DNA of 17,258 bases, from assembly GCA_034437075.1 (NCBI GenBank), contig DAOTVD010000040.1:1-17258 (forward strand), written 5' to 3'. Source of the stretch: DAOTVD01 sp034437075 (GTDB lineage Bacteria; Chloroflexota; Anaerolineae; Aggregatilineales; J027). The translations under genes and the position numbers were made by a program. Below, in pieces: positions 1-7,706 of this stretch; the stretch's first letter is position 1, and each line of letters starts with the position of its first letter. Under the pieces are notes generated by a model. It was given only the letters and a program-made list of their open reading frames with translations. It was not told the DNA's origin and made no database searches.

Positions 1-705
1 GACATCGACTTCATAGATTTCTTCGCCACTCACCCCGTCCAATTCTGTCTCGAAGAAGCGTTCCACGCCCGAATAGCCGATGCGGTCGAAACTGGGGTCG
101 TAGCCTTGTTCGCGCAATTCTTCGGCCTCGTCGGCGGGGATGGGGCCCAGATAGCCGATAATCTGCGAGGTGAGTTCGCCCGTGGGATATTCGCGCACCG
201 AGCGCACTTCGATGGCCACGCCGGGCAACATCTGGCGCATTTCTTCGATTTGCAGCGCGATGTCGCGGTCGATGTCCGTGGCGATGGTCACGGGGCGGAA
301 GGGCGCGATACCTTCACCTTCGCGCACGAGTTCATCAATGCTGCGTACATTCCGCCCGCTGGCCTCGGCGACCGCGCGCGTCGCGGGGACGTCGATAAGC
401 CCGGCCAATTGGTTATATATCTCTAGCGTCGCTTCGGGGTCTTCGGGCGTCAGCGCGGGCGTAATCGTCACATTAAAGGCGGGCACATTCCGCGCCAAAA
501 CCACCCCGTTACGATCCAGAATGGCGCCGCGTGGCGCGGCCAGGGGTAGGGCTTGGATGCGGTTTTCTTGGGCGTCGGCGTCGAAGATGGCGCCCTGTAC
601 GAATTGCAGGTAGTACACCCGCCCGGCGAATACCACGAGCGCCATCGCCATGATGGTCTGCATGAATAATAAACGCCATCCCTGGAAGGGTAAAAGTCGT
701 TTCAT
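1..705 (-). CDS. mrdA: Penicillin-binding protein 2 (peptidoglycan transpeptidase), N-terminal part, truncated by the window edge
   Basis: Reading the minus strand from the ATG at 705-703 gives 235 residues with no stop before the window edge, so only the N-terminal portion is present. A single membrane anchor lies at about residues 13-33. It is followed by the class B PBP N-terminal signature APRGAILDRNG (about 57-67) and, later, an IATDID stretch and GYSGVERFFETELDG, the dimerisation/pedestal motifs typical of PBP2/FtsI proteins. The order and wording resemble MrdA (PBP2), which cross-links peptidoglycan for cell elongation with RodA at the outer face of the cytoplasmic membrane. The SxxK, SxN and KTG transpeptidase motifs lie beyond the left edge, so activity cannot be judged. 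The gene is first in its transcript, and the divergent gap upstream has a TATAAT and a palindrome. FtsI is the main alternative. Confidence 0.88.
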   Translation of the reverse strand, partial: MKRLLPFQGWRLLFMQTIMAMALVVFAGRVYYLQFVQGAIFDADAQENRIQALPLAAPRGAILDRNGVVLARNVPAFNVTITPALTPEDPEATLEIYNQLAGLIDVPATRAVAEASGRNVRSIDELVREGEGIAPFRPVTIATDIDRDIALQIEEMRQMLPGVAIEVRSVREYPTGELTSQIIGYLGPIPADEAEELREQGYDPSFDRIGYSGVERFFETELDGVSGEEIYEVDV

Positions 706-744
706 GGGTTCAGGCACTTCTATTGTCTGTTTGTGCGTGCGCCC

Positions 745-750
745 ATTATA
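745..750 (-). promoter_or_regulatory. Candidate -10 box (TATAAT) for the PBP2 gene
   Basis: The minus strand reads TATAAT at 750-745, a perfect sigma-70-type -10 hexamer 39 nt upstream of the PBP2 start codon. No good -35 hexamer is visible 16-18 bp further upstream, where the sequence is A-rich (AGAAAA). The perfect palindrome at 750-766 fills the would-be spacer, which suggests repressor or activator control. Motif match only; no transcript data. Confidence 0.4.
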
Positions 751-766
751 CCAGCTTGAAGCTGGT
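750..766. promoter_or_regulatory. Perfect 8-bp inverted repeat, candidate operator between divergent genes
   Basis: ACCAGCTT-G-AAGCTGGT is a perfect inverted repeat of 8-bp arms around one base. It sits in the 98-bp divergent region between the PBP2 and GT-C-like genes. It directly abuts the minus-strand TATAAT, so a dimeric regulator bound here would cover the -35/-10 spacer of the PBP2 promoter. The stem is too short, and not followed by a T tract, to be a convincing terminator. The operator role is inferred from position and symmetry. Confidence 0.45.
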
Positions 767-803
767 CTTTTCTTTACGTTCAGACGATGATACGCTAGCG
801 CGC

Positions 804-3197
804 ATGACGATTTTTCGACGCATCCCCCCCCTCTATGCCATCCTAACCGGCGTGTATCTGGCTTGGGCGGCGGCGCTCTACCGGGCGCTTCCCCTCGGGG
901 TCTATCCCGACTCGCAGGCGTATCTGACCGCCGCGCAACTCGACCCCCTAAGCGGGGAATTTTGGTCGTTCTGGCGCGCGGCATCCTTCCCGTTACTGTG
1001 GCGCATGGCGGGCTACGATGCCGAACTCGTGGCGCTCGCCCAAACCATTTTCTATGTGCTGGCCTGGCTGAGCCTGGCGGCGCTAGTCGCCAAACAGATG
1101 ACCAACCCGCGCCTGGCGGTGCTGGCCTTCGCCAGCCTATTGGGCTTTAGCCTGAATATTGATGTCTTTGTATGGAACCGGGCCGCGCTGACCGAAAGCC
1201 TGGATGTCACCCTGACGGTGTTTGCGCTATGCGGATTGCTCATCTGGCAGCGCACGATCCTAAGCGGCCACACGCCCCGTCCAGCCCGCCAAATCGCGCT
1301 GGCCATCCCCGCTGCCGGATTGGTTTTCTTGTGGGGCTTTTCGCGCCCGGCCAATTATTACATTCTAGCGGGGTTGGTGCTGGTGCTGCTCGCGCTTGTG
1401 GCTTGGCAACGCGGGCGCATGTGGGCCTGGCGCTATGCCCTGGGCTTGTTGATTGTGGCCGCTGCCGGAACCATCGCCTATCGCTATTGGAATGTCGAGC
1501 AAACCGACCTGACCGAACTGACCATCATGCAAAAGATGACCAGCGAGGTGTTGCTAGAGCCCGACCAGACCGCTTTTTTCATTGAGCGGGGTATGCCCAG
1601 CGACCCCGAAGCGCTCAGCTACGCGGGATGGGTGCCGCCGCGTTATCGGGGCGATTGGTACGCGGTCTTTGGCGAATGGCTAGAAGCCCACGGGCGGCGA
1701 ACGCTCATCGAATTTACGCTTTTGCACCCGCGCGAGAGCTTGCTAGAGCCTTTGTTAGAATGGCAAAAAATCGTCGATCCGAATATGATGCTGTCGGCAC
1801 TGGGCCGCAACCCTAATTTTCACATCGCGGAATGGCGCGCAACCCATTCGCATCTGATTTATAACCCCAGCGCGGTTGGCTATGCGCTGCTGGGTGGGCT
1901 GGCGCTCGTGCTGATGGGTTCGCTCGTCTGGGGCGGGCGGGCGGCCCCTAGCGCGTGGCTCATCCCCCTGCTCATGATCTTGGTGGGCGCGGGCTGGGGC
2001 GTGTGGAACTGGAATTTTAATCATTACGAAGAACGGCAATTATTGCTGCTCAGCCTATTGCTTCGCCTGGGGATGCTCTGGCTGGCGCTGGTTACGGCGG
2101 ATCATCTGCTGCGGCACGCGGGTGCGCGGTGGGCAGTCCTGGGGCTGGGCGCGCTCATCTTACTAGAAGCGTTGCTGGGCTGGGGGCCGACCCATAACGC
2201 CGTATATCGGGCGCTGGCGCCCGCCGCGCCACACACCAACTGGCTCGCCTCCTGGGATGTGTCTGAGCATGAGTACGAAGTCTTTCAGCACATCCCGCTG
2301 GACGAAACCGCCCTGCATTTGCGCACCGACATCATTGATGGCGAGGTTTACTCGCGTCTCTTTACGCTACGTTGGGGTGAATTTGACCTCTCCGGCGAGC
2401 TAATCGCCGAGACACAAAACACTTTTCAGATCGTCTGGCGCAACGATCCGCGCTTGGATAGTGCAGTCGGGCCGCTTGGGCCAGTCTACGGCCCGGTTCC
2501 ATATGGCGCCCTGCCCGCACCCGAACGCCTGCGCGAATGGCAAACCACGCGCTTGCCCGCCCATCTACAGGCCAACGACCTGCGTTATATCATGGTGGAT
2601 GCCCGCACCTGGCAGACCCTTCCGCGCTACGAAGCCGCGCTGTTGCGCCACCCGGATTTATACCGCATGGTGCAGCGCTGGCCGGATGGCGCGACCCTGC
2701 TCGAAGCCCATGGCGTTGCCGCCACCTGGGCCGATCTCGCGCCCGGCACACCCGCCACCGCAGGACTCAGCCCGGCGCGCTACGCGGACTTTCAAGGAAC
2801 GGTGCCCCCGGTGGCTGGGCCGATCCTCGCGCCCGATACTGGCCCCTTGGCGGATCGCGCCGCGCTTCTGTTGCGCTATGGGGGCCTGACTGAGGTCATC
2901 CTGCACAGCGACCCCACCGCCCAGGCGGCGCTATTTAGCCTATTGGCGACCCTGCAAGACGTCACCTTTGGGCCGGAAGCCCGCGACCCCGCCGCCCTGG
3001 AGGCTTGGCGCGGGGCGAAAACCCCCGCTAATCTGCGCGCCGCTGGGTACGACTATTTGCTGGTGAATGATGCTTGGTGGGGCTGGCTGACCGCTGAAGA
3101 ACAAGCGCGATTCCAGAACCCGGCAGCCTACACGCTGGTGCAGGAATGGCGGGGTGTAATCCCCGGTTGGTATCGGCTGTATCGTATCCAGGGCTGA
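804..3197 (+). CDS. Polytopic membrane protein, GT-C glycosyltransferase-like, with large C-terminal extracytoplasmic region
   Basis: 797 residues from the ATG at 804; an in-frame TTG at 723 would add 27 residues without membrane character and cross the palindrome, so it was not used. No clear Shine-Dalgarno precedes 804. About ten hydrophobic segments fill residues 1-460. After the first helix comes YPDSQAY (Asp36), where GT-C enzymes place their catalytic acid, and RAALTESL (about 126-133) resembles the second conserved GT-C loop. Lipid-linked-sugar transfer on the outer membrane face is therefore plausible, but the match is by layout only and no donor or acceptor can be named. Residues about 470-797 are soluble, and two similar blocks (about 592-636 and 748-796) share the pattern 'Y-hydrophobic-V-D..W..L....P..Y..VQ.W....LY', suggesting an internal duplication. 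It is divergent from PBP2, so envelope polymer synthesis fits the context. Confidence 0.7.
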   Translation: MTIFRRIPPLYAILTGVYLAWAAALYRALPLGVYPDSQAYLTAAQLDPLSGEFWSFWRAASFPLLWRMAGYDAELVALAQTIFYVLAWLSLAALVAKQMTNPRLAVLAFASLLGFSLNIDVFVWNRAALTESLDVTLTVFALCGLLIWQRTILSGHTPRPARQIALAIPAAGLVFLWGFSRPANYYILAGLVLVLLALVAWQRGRMWAWRYALGLLIVAAAGTIAYRYWNVEQTDLTELTIMQKMTSEVLLEPDQTAFFIERGMPSDPEALSYAGWVPPRYRGDWYAVFGEWLEAHGRRTLIEFTLLHPRESLLEPLLEWQKIVDPNMMLSALGRNPNFHIAEWRATHSHLIYNPSAVGYALLGGLALVLMGSLVWGGRAAPSAWLIPLLMILVGAGWGVWNWNFNHYEERQLLLLSLLLRLGMLWLALVTADHLLRHAGARWAVLGLGALILLEALLGWGPTHNAVYRALAPAAPHTNWLASWDVSEHEYEVFQHIPLDETALHLRTDIIDGEVYSRLFTLRWGEFDLSGELIAETQNTFQIVWRNDPRLDSAVGPLGPVYGPVPYGALPAPERLREWQTTRLPAHLQANDLRYIMVDARTWQTLPRYEAALLRHPDLYRMVQRWPDGATLLEAHGVAATWADLAPGTPATAGLSPARYADFQGTVPPVAGPILAPDTGPLADRAALLLRYGGLTEVILHSDPTAQAALFSLLATLQDVTFGPEARDPAALEAWRGAKTPANLRAAGYDYLLVNDAWWGWLTAEEQARFQNPAAYTLVQEWRGVIPGWYRLYRIQG

Positions 3198-3269
3198 CGC
3201 ATCAGTATCTAGTCACCTAGCGCTGCAAAATTGCTGACCTTACGCAGCCTTATCAAAATCGGCTTTCTT

Positions 3270-3341
3270 CAAGGGCCTGAAGCCCCTTGTTAAGAGATCA
3301 TAAGAGGTCGCTATGGGTTAACAAGGGGTTTTAACCCCTTG
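3270..3341. repeat. Pair of CAAGGGG-type hairpins in a convergent gap (likely bidirectional terminator)
   Basis: Two hairpins lie between the convergent GT-C-like and FHA genes. The first (3270-3289) has CAAGGGCCT paired with AGCCCCTTG around GA with one mismatch. The second (3322-3341) is a perfect CAAGGGGTT-TT-AACCCCTTG. The same hairpin occurs at 8189-8210, and a variant lies at 8239-8263, so this is a dispersed intergenic repeat. Its position downstream of two converging stops suits transcription termination from either side, although the U-tract is weak. Confidence 0.7.
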
Positions 3342-3370
3342 GATGCCAAGCGAGTGCGTAACGTCAGTCA

Positions 3371-3392
3371 TTAATTTTCTGGAAAAGCCTTA
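3371..3392 (+). repeat. Remnant of the right end of the fold-back repeat element
   Basis: The sequence TTAATTTTCTGGAAAAGCCT followed by TA matches, with small changes, the right ends of the repeat elements at 5720-5895 and 13361-13538, which also finish in TTTTTCTGGAAAAGCCT. Only the terminal 20 or so bases are present, so it is a solo end or decayed copy. It abuts the stop codon of the FHA gene at 3397. Confidence 0.6.
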
Positions 3393-3396
3393 TCCA

Positions 3397-4239
3397 TCAG
3401 CGGCCCAACATGGCCCGGATGCGCGCCCACAGGCTTTTGGGCGTGGGTTCGGGCTCGCCTATGCGCTTGAACGTGCGGATAATGTTACGCTCTTGAGGAT
3501 TGAACGGGTCGTGAAAGACAAACCACACCACCGCGCCGGGTTCATTCACCATAATGCTGATGATGTCCCCATCCTGCAAATACATGGGCGTTTCGGGCGG
3601 GATGAATTGGTTATTTAGGCGCGTGCCGTTGGTGCTGGTTTTGTCCAGCAGCACGAAAGCATCCCCGCGTTGCAAAATCTGAAAATGATAGCCCGACACA
3701 AACGCCAAATCGGGCGGTAAGCTCAGGTTGGTGGCTGGGTTGCGGCCCACCAGGGTGATCGTTTCTTCTAGCTGATGAACAGCGGTGAATTGATCTGCGA
3801 CCCCATACACCAGATAGGGCACAGCTTCGGGCACGTTGGGTGGTGGTAGCGCCGCTTTTAGGCTCTGCGCGATGACATCCCCCTCGTCGAGCGGTGGCGA
3901 CATAGCGACGGTCATCTGCGGGTGTTCGATTTCTAGCCGCAAATAGAGCGTTTCGGGCTTGGGGTAACCGATGTAAAAAGGTTGGCCTGGGTAAATTTGC
4001 ATGCGTTGGGTGACGCGCTGGCCGTTGCAATAGAGCGTGCCTACGGCCTTGGGGTCGTCAATATACCAGGTGTTGTCGAGCATATAGAGTACGGCGTGGT
4101 AAGGCGCCAGGGGCTGAAAGTCGCCGGGCAACACCACATCGTTATAAGGATCATGCCCGACGCGGATTGTCTGCCCGAACAACGGCAAGCGTAGCTCTTG
4201 GACATCTTTTGACCATCGGATAAGCAAATAAGCATCCAT
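3397..4239 (-). CDS. Tandem FHA-domain protein
   Basis: 280 residues from the ATG at 4239-4237. Two FHA (phosphothreonine-binding) folds are visible. The first, at about residues 22-100, is degenerate: VGHDPYND at 27-34, H48 and GTLYCNG at 67-73. The second, at about 158-240, is canonical: VGRNPATN at 164-171, S182xxxH186-like 'VSGYHFQI', TSTNGT at 201-206 and a DGD turn. No kinase, helix-turn-helix or membrane segment is present, so it is probably a cytosolic adaptor that reads Ser/Thr phosphorylation. Such proteins often pair with PASTA-kinase and cell-wall pathways, and PBP2 lies nearby, but no kinase is visible here. An upstream ATG at 4449 would add 70 unrelated residues and overlap the divergent antiporter start, so it was rejected. 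The ribosome site before 4239 is weak (GAG, 4 nt away). Confidence 0.85.
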   Translation of the reverse strand: MDAYLLIRWSKDVQELRLPLFGQTIRVGHDPYNDVVLPGDFQPLAPYHAVLYMLDNTWYIDDPKAVGTLYCNGQRVTQRMQIYPGQPFYIGYPKPETLYLRLEIEHPQMTVAMSPPLDEGDVIAQSLKAALPPPNVPEAVPYLVYGVADQFTAVHQLEETITLVGRNPATNLSLPPDLAFVSGYHFQILQRGDAFVLLDKTSTNGTRLNNQFIPPETPMYLQDGDIISIMVNEPGAVVWFVFHDPFNPQERNIIRTFKRIGEPEPTPKSLWARIRAMLGR

Positions 4240-4394
4240 ACTACTCAGTGTAGAATAGAGGGCTCTAATAAGCAAATAATGCCGATGCGACTGCCGGGCG
4301 ATTGCCTCTTTAGAATCCTTGAGAACCGAAAATTTTTGATGCAATCGCCCTGGGCTGATACGCTTTGCAGGGTGCGCGACTAGCCATGATCTTG

Positions 4395-4400
4395 TATAAT
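4395..4400 (+). promoter_or_regulatory. Candidate -10 box (TATAAT) for the CaCA antiporter
   Basis: A perfect TATAAT lies 47 nt upstream of the antiporter ATG at 4448, preceded by TTG. No matching -35 hexamer is found at the usual 16-18 bp; a TTGCAG at 4365-4370 is 24 bp away, which is too far. The call rests on the -10 match and its position alone. Confidence 0.45.
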
Positions 4401-4447
4401 CCGCGCTTGGTTTAACGCAACAAAAACCATCATATGGAAAGAAAATC

Positions 4448-5464
4448 ATGCTCCTAGATTTGCCTGCCGGACTCTTGGTGATTATTGGAATTGTTATGCT
4501 CGTGGGCGGTGCCTACTATCTTGTGGAAGGTGCCTCGCGCATTGCCTCTGCATTTGGCATCTCCGATCTGGTGATCGGGTTAACCATTGTGGCGATTGGT
4601 ACTTCTACGCCCGAATTAGCGATTGTGGTGGTTACGGCCTTGCAAATTAACGCGGGCGCTCTGGAAACCATCCAGGGCTCAGAGCTCATTATCGGCAACG
4701 TGGTGGGCAGCAACATTGCCAATATCGGCCTTATCCTGGGCTTTAGCGCGGCCACAGCCATCATCGGCATTCCGCGCGGCATCATCCGCCGCGATTTTCC
4801 CTGGTTGGTGGGTGCTACGGTGCTGGTCGGCGGCTTCGGGATTAACGGCTCGTTTGAATTCTTAGAAGGCGTTGTCTTGTTTATTGGCTTTATCGCGTTT
4901 TCGATGTTTCAGTACCAGATCGCGCGGCGCCAGAGCGCGGAGGCGGCCTCCGAACGCAAAGCCAGCGGCGATAGCCAGGAAAATTCTGACCGTTCGCCGC
5001 GTGTGCTGCTGCAAAATGGCGCGCTGGTGCTCGGCGGCGGGCTGGGCCTGGCCTTCGGCTCGGACTGGCTGGTGAATGGCGCGAGCACTATCGCCCGCGA
5101 TTTGGGCATTAGCGAATATCTTATCGGGCTGACGCTCTTGGCCGTAGGGACATCCCTACCCGAGCTATCGACCTCCGTATTGGCCAGCGCGCGCGGCGAA
5201 GGAGAGATTGTGGTCGGCAATATCATCGGCAGCAATATCTATAACCTGTTTTTGGTGCTCTCCGCCGGGACATTAATCGTGGATTTAGAGATTCCGGATA
5301 TCGTGCGCGAGGTGCAAATTCCGCTGATGGTAGGCCTAACCATGGCGCTTGTGCCCATTTTCACCACAGGCACCGCCGTCAGTCGCCGAGAGGGAATCGG
5401 CCTGCTGATTGCGTATATCATCATCACGGGGCTGGCTTTCGTGGTGGGGCCGGGGCCATCTTAA
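4448..5464 (+). CDS. CaCA-family Na+/Ca2+ (calcium/sodium) antiporter
   Basis: 338 residues, the usual length for bacterial YrbG/NCX_Mj-type exchangers, with about ten transmembrane helices in two inverted halves. Each half has the two signature alpha-repeat motifs: GTSTPEL (51-57) with GNVVGSN (83-89), and GTSLPEL (234-240) with GNIIGSN (257-263). The glutamates after proline (E56, E239) correspond to the Ca2+-binding pair of this family. Residues about 160-187 form a charged, Ser/Glu-rich cytoplasmic loop between the halves, a possible regulatory linker. It should exchange Ca2+ for Na+ (or H+) across the cytoplasmic membrane. The gene appears monocistronic: divergent from the FHA gene, with the fold-back element after its stop. 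Ion selectivity is inferred from the family. Confidence 0.93.
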   Translation: MLLDLPAGLLVIIGIVMLVGGAYYLVEGASRIASAFGISDLVIGLTIVAIGTSTPELAIVVVTALQINAGALETIQGSELIIGNVVGSNIANIGLILGFSAATAIIGIPRGIIRRDFPWLVGATVLVGGFGINGSFEFLEGVVLFIGFIAFSMFQYQIARRQSAEAASERKASGDSQENSDRSPRVLLQNGALVLGGGLGLAFGSDWLVNGASTIARDLGISEYLIGLTLLAVGTSLPELSTSVLASARGEGEIVVGNIIGSNIYNLFLVLSAGTLIVDLEIPDIVREVQIPLMVGLTMALVPIFTTGTAVSRREGIGLLIAYIIITGLAFVVGPGPS

Positions 5465-5505
5465 GCACTGGGGTGGCCTGGCCAGCGAAGCCCCTTGTAT
5501 TTGAT

Positions 5506-5917
5506 TAGGCTGTTCCAGAAAAATAATTACCCCACCCCAACCCCTCCCCGAATCAGGGAAGGGCTATTATGCGCACGAGTAAGTCCTCCCCCCAAATTCG
5601 GGGGGAGCGGAGAGGGGGTAAACGACCCGAAACCGACACTTTTTGCCCCTCTCCCAGGGCTGAAAGCCTGTTTGGGAGAGGGGTTGGGGTGAGGGCTGAG
5701 TAGTTACGCCACCGGCATAAGGCTTTTCCAAGTATTTAACTATGCCGCTTGCTTTTGTCGAAAAGGATACCGGCTTGATTTTACCCCCCTCTAGCTCCCC
5801 CCGAATTCGGGGGGAGAACTTACTCGTGCGCATAATAGCCCTTCCCTGATTCGGGGAGGGGCTGGGGAGGGGTAATTATTTTTCTGGAAAAGCCTAATTC
5901 AATATTTGGAAAAGCCT
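5506..5917. mobile_element. Fold-back / MITE-like repeat element (copy A, composite)
   Basis: A left arm at about 5507-5622 is the inverted complement of a right arm at about 5781-5895. The arms are roughly 115 bp each, about 90% alike by eye, and separated by a 158-bp centre. Within this, 5720-5895 is a complete unit (ends AGGCTTTTCC and GGAAAAGCCT) that matches the stand-alone copy at 13361-13538. The centre holds a second hairpin (5646-5683, CCCCTCTCCCA with TGGGAGAGGGG). A further inverted left-end fragment (AATATTTGGAAAAGCCT, 5901-5917) follows. No transposase is encoded, and open frames here are low-complexity by-products. It lies between the converging antiporter and kinase genes, where a transcript would form a very strong hairpin. 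A clear target duplication was not found; flanks of TTA/TA are suggestive only. Confidence 0.82.
5795..5816. repeat. Perfect 22-bp palindrome inside the fold-back element
   Basis: CTCCCCCCGAATTCGGGGGG followed by AG is self-complementary over 22 bp and is centred on an EcoRI-like GAATTC. The corresponding part of copy B (about 13436-13457) has decayed to an imperfect hairpin. It is nested inside the right arm of the larger inverted repeat. Confidence 0.75.
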
Positions 5918-5926
5918 GATCCCCCG

Positions 5927-7696
5927 TCATCCCTCCGCGAGTGGTAATTGCGCGTACATCGTCGTGCCGACATCCACCTCACTCTCGACCCGCAACGCGC
6001 CGCCGAAACGGTCGAGCAACCCTTGCACGGTCGCCAGGCCCAGCCCCGTCCCGGTGATGCCGCTGGCCTTGGCGTTGCTGCTGCGGAAGAACTCCGCGCC
6101 GAGCTTATCCAGGCTATCTTGTGGGATGCCGATGCCAGTATCCTGCACGCTGAATAGGCCATCTCGCCCCAAACAGACCGACACCTGCCCGCCTGCCGGG
6201 GTATATTTGATGGCATTTCCGATAAGGTTATCCGCCACGCGGACTAGGCCCGTTTCGGTGGCCAAGACGGTCACGGCCTCGGCGGGTATCTCCACCGTAT
6301 AGGCCAGGTCTTTTTCGCGCGCCTGCACCGTGTAACCTTCGGCCACGCGCGCGATAATCGGCGCGGCGTCCAGGCGTTGGAGCGGCTCTTGCAGATCGCG
6401 CGCTTTGCTTTCGGCCAACGAGAGCAAGTCATTGATGAGCGTTTGCAAGGCATCCATGCGGCCCGCTAAGCGGCTCAGAATATCACGTTGTTGGTCGTTG
6501 AAGTGTTCGGCATAGCGCCGATTCATCGCGCGCAGCAGGCTTTGCGCGGCCCCCACCGGGGAGCGTAGCTCGTGGGTGACGATATGCACGAATTGCTCGC
6601 GTTGTTTTTCGGCCTTATGCAGCGCATCGTGCGCCAGCGCATTGCTGATGGCCGCCGCGCCTTGCCCCGCGATGGCATCTGCGAAGCGCCGCATAGTGGC
6701 GTCCACGGGGACGGGATTGGCGAAGTAGATGCTCAACAGGCCCAGCGCGCGCGTGCCTCGGATGGGCACCAATAGCGCTTGGCGGGTGCCCTTCAGGATG
6801 AGCTCGTGCGGATAGTCGCGCATAGTGTCAGGCGTCACATCCATCACCTGCCCAGCTAGGGCGGCCTCGTGCGGCGAGCCTTGCGCGATAGTGATACGCG
6901 CTTGGGTAAAATAGCCCGTACCATGTTCTGCCGTCAAATCAAGATAGCGTTGGCTGGCATCCAACAGGCGGATGGTCGCGCCGCGTGCATCCAACGAACG
7001 GCAGGCGTGGTGGCTGAGTTCGGCCAGCACATCCGGCAATTCGAGCGTGGCGGAGACGGCTTGCGTCGTCTCGAACAGAGCCGCCAGTTGGGCCTCGCGG
7101 CGGCGTCCCGGCGCCATAATCGAATCGATAAGCAAGACGATGGTCAGCACCGTGACGCCGAAAAAAGCCATTTGCGCGGCGATAAAACCCGGCGCGCGAT
7201 ACAAATCGGCAGGCAGGGCGGGCAACACGGCATGATGCGCCAAGCCGCCCGCCGCTTCGGCCAAGGCTAGCGCGCCCACGGTCAGCCACACCAGCAAGCC
7301 ATAGGCATAACTCCACGGGCTTTGGTACAAAATCGTCACGATGATGACGTGAATGAAGAAAAAGACCAGCGCGGGGCTGGTGATGCCCCCGGTCAGGTGC
7401 CAGAATACCGCCAGGCTGAACCAATCCAGGCCGATATGCCACAAAATACGGCGGCGCGTCCTCGCGATATACGCATCCCAGGGTGGCGCGGGCGCGGGGG
7501 CGGCGCTCAGCAGCGCGTTATAGGCCAGGATGAAAACACCCAGCGCCACGAGTGGCGCAATCGGCAAGGCCAAATCGCCCAGCACGGCGCTGAGCCCGGT
7601 GACGCCCAACAAGCCCCCGGCGGCAATCCAACGGGTGAGGATCAGCCGCCGGTGGTGTAGGGCGGTTTCTTGCGCCAGGAGTTCCGCGCGCAGCAT
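5927..7696 (-). CDS. Membrane sensor histidine kinase with RegB-like LTGGxxSP membrane domain and GAF domain
   Basis: 589 residues from the ATG at 7696. Residues about 20-192 carry roughly six transmembrane helices. Between the third and fourth lies WHLTGGITSPALVFFF (99-114), which resembles the LTGGxxNPF quinone-binding stretch of RegB/PrrB redox sensors. A GAF domain follows (about 205-355). Then come HisKA with H-box FVHIVTHELRSP (phospho-acceptor H375) and HATPase_c with N-box NLIGNAIKYTP (490-500), G1 QDTGIGIP (518-525) and G2 GTGLGLA (549-555). All catalytic motifs are intact. It starts 10 nt after the receiver gene stop, so the two form a kinase/regulator pair downstream of the hydrogenase operon. 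Redox or quinone sensing is inferred, since Asn is replaced by Ser and Phe by Ala in the motif. The input could be something else. Confidence 0.9.
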   Translation of the reverse strand: MLRAELLAQETALHHRRLILTRWIAAGGLLGVTGLSAVLGDLALPIAPLVALGVFILAYNALLSAAPAPAPPWDAYIARTRRRILWHIGLDWFSLAVFWHLTGGITSPALVFFFIHVIIVTILYQSPWSYAYGLLVWLTVGALALAEAAGGLAHHAVLPALPADLYRAPGFIAAQMAFFGVTVLTIVLLIDSIMAPGRRREAQLAALFETTQAVSATLELPDVLAELSHHACRSLDARGATIRLLDASQRYLDLTAEHGTGYFTQARITIAQGSPHEAALAGQVMDVTPDTMRDYPHELILKGTRQALLVPIRGTRALGLLSIYFANPVPVDATMRRFADAIAGQGAAAISNALAHDALHKAEKQREQFVHIVTHELRSPVGAAQSLLRAMNRRYAEHFNDQQRDILSRLAGRMDALQTLINDLLSLAESKARDLQEPLQRLDAAPIIARVAEGYTVQAREKDLAYTVEIPAEAVTVLATETGLVRVADNLIGNAIKYTPAGGQVSVCLGRDGLFSVQDTGIGIPQDSLDKLGAEFFRSSNAKASGITGTGLGLATVQGLLDRFGGALRVESEVDVGTTMYAQLPLAEG

Positions 7697-7706
7697 GGCG
7701 CGGCGC

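Noticed and set aside
723..803. TTG-initiated extension of the GT-C-like protein
   Set aside because: It adds 27 hydrophilic residues in front of the first helix, runs through the palindrome and has no ribosome site.
4240..4449. 70-residue N-terminal extension of the FHA protein
   Set aside because: The extension has no domain, overlaps the antiporter promoter and start codon, and the FHA fold begins right after the ATG at 4239.
5495..5833. Short open frames on both strands inside the repeat element
   Set aside because: They are translations of CCCTCC/GGGGAGG repeats with proline- and glycine-rich low complexity and no ribosome sites.
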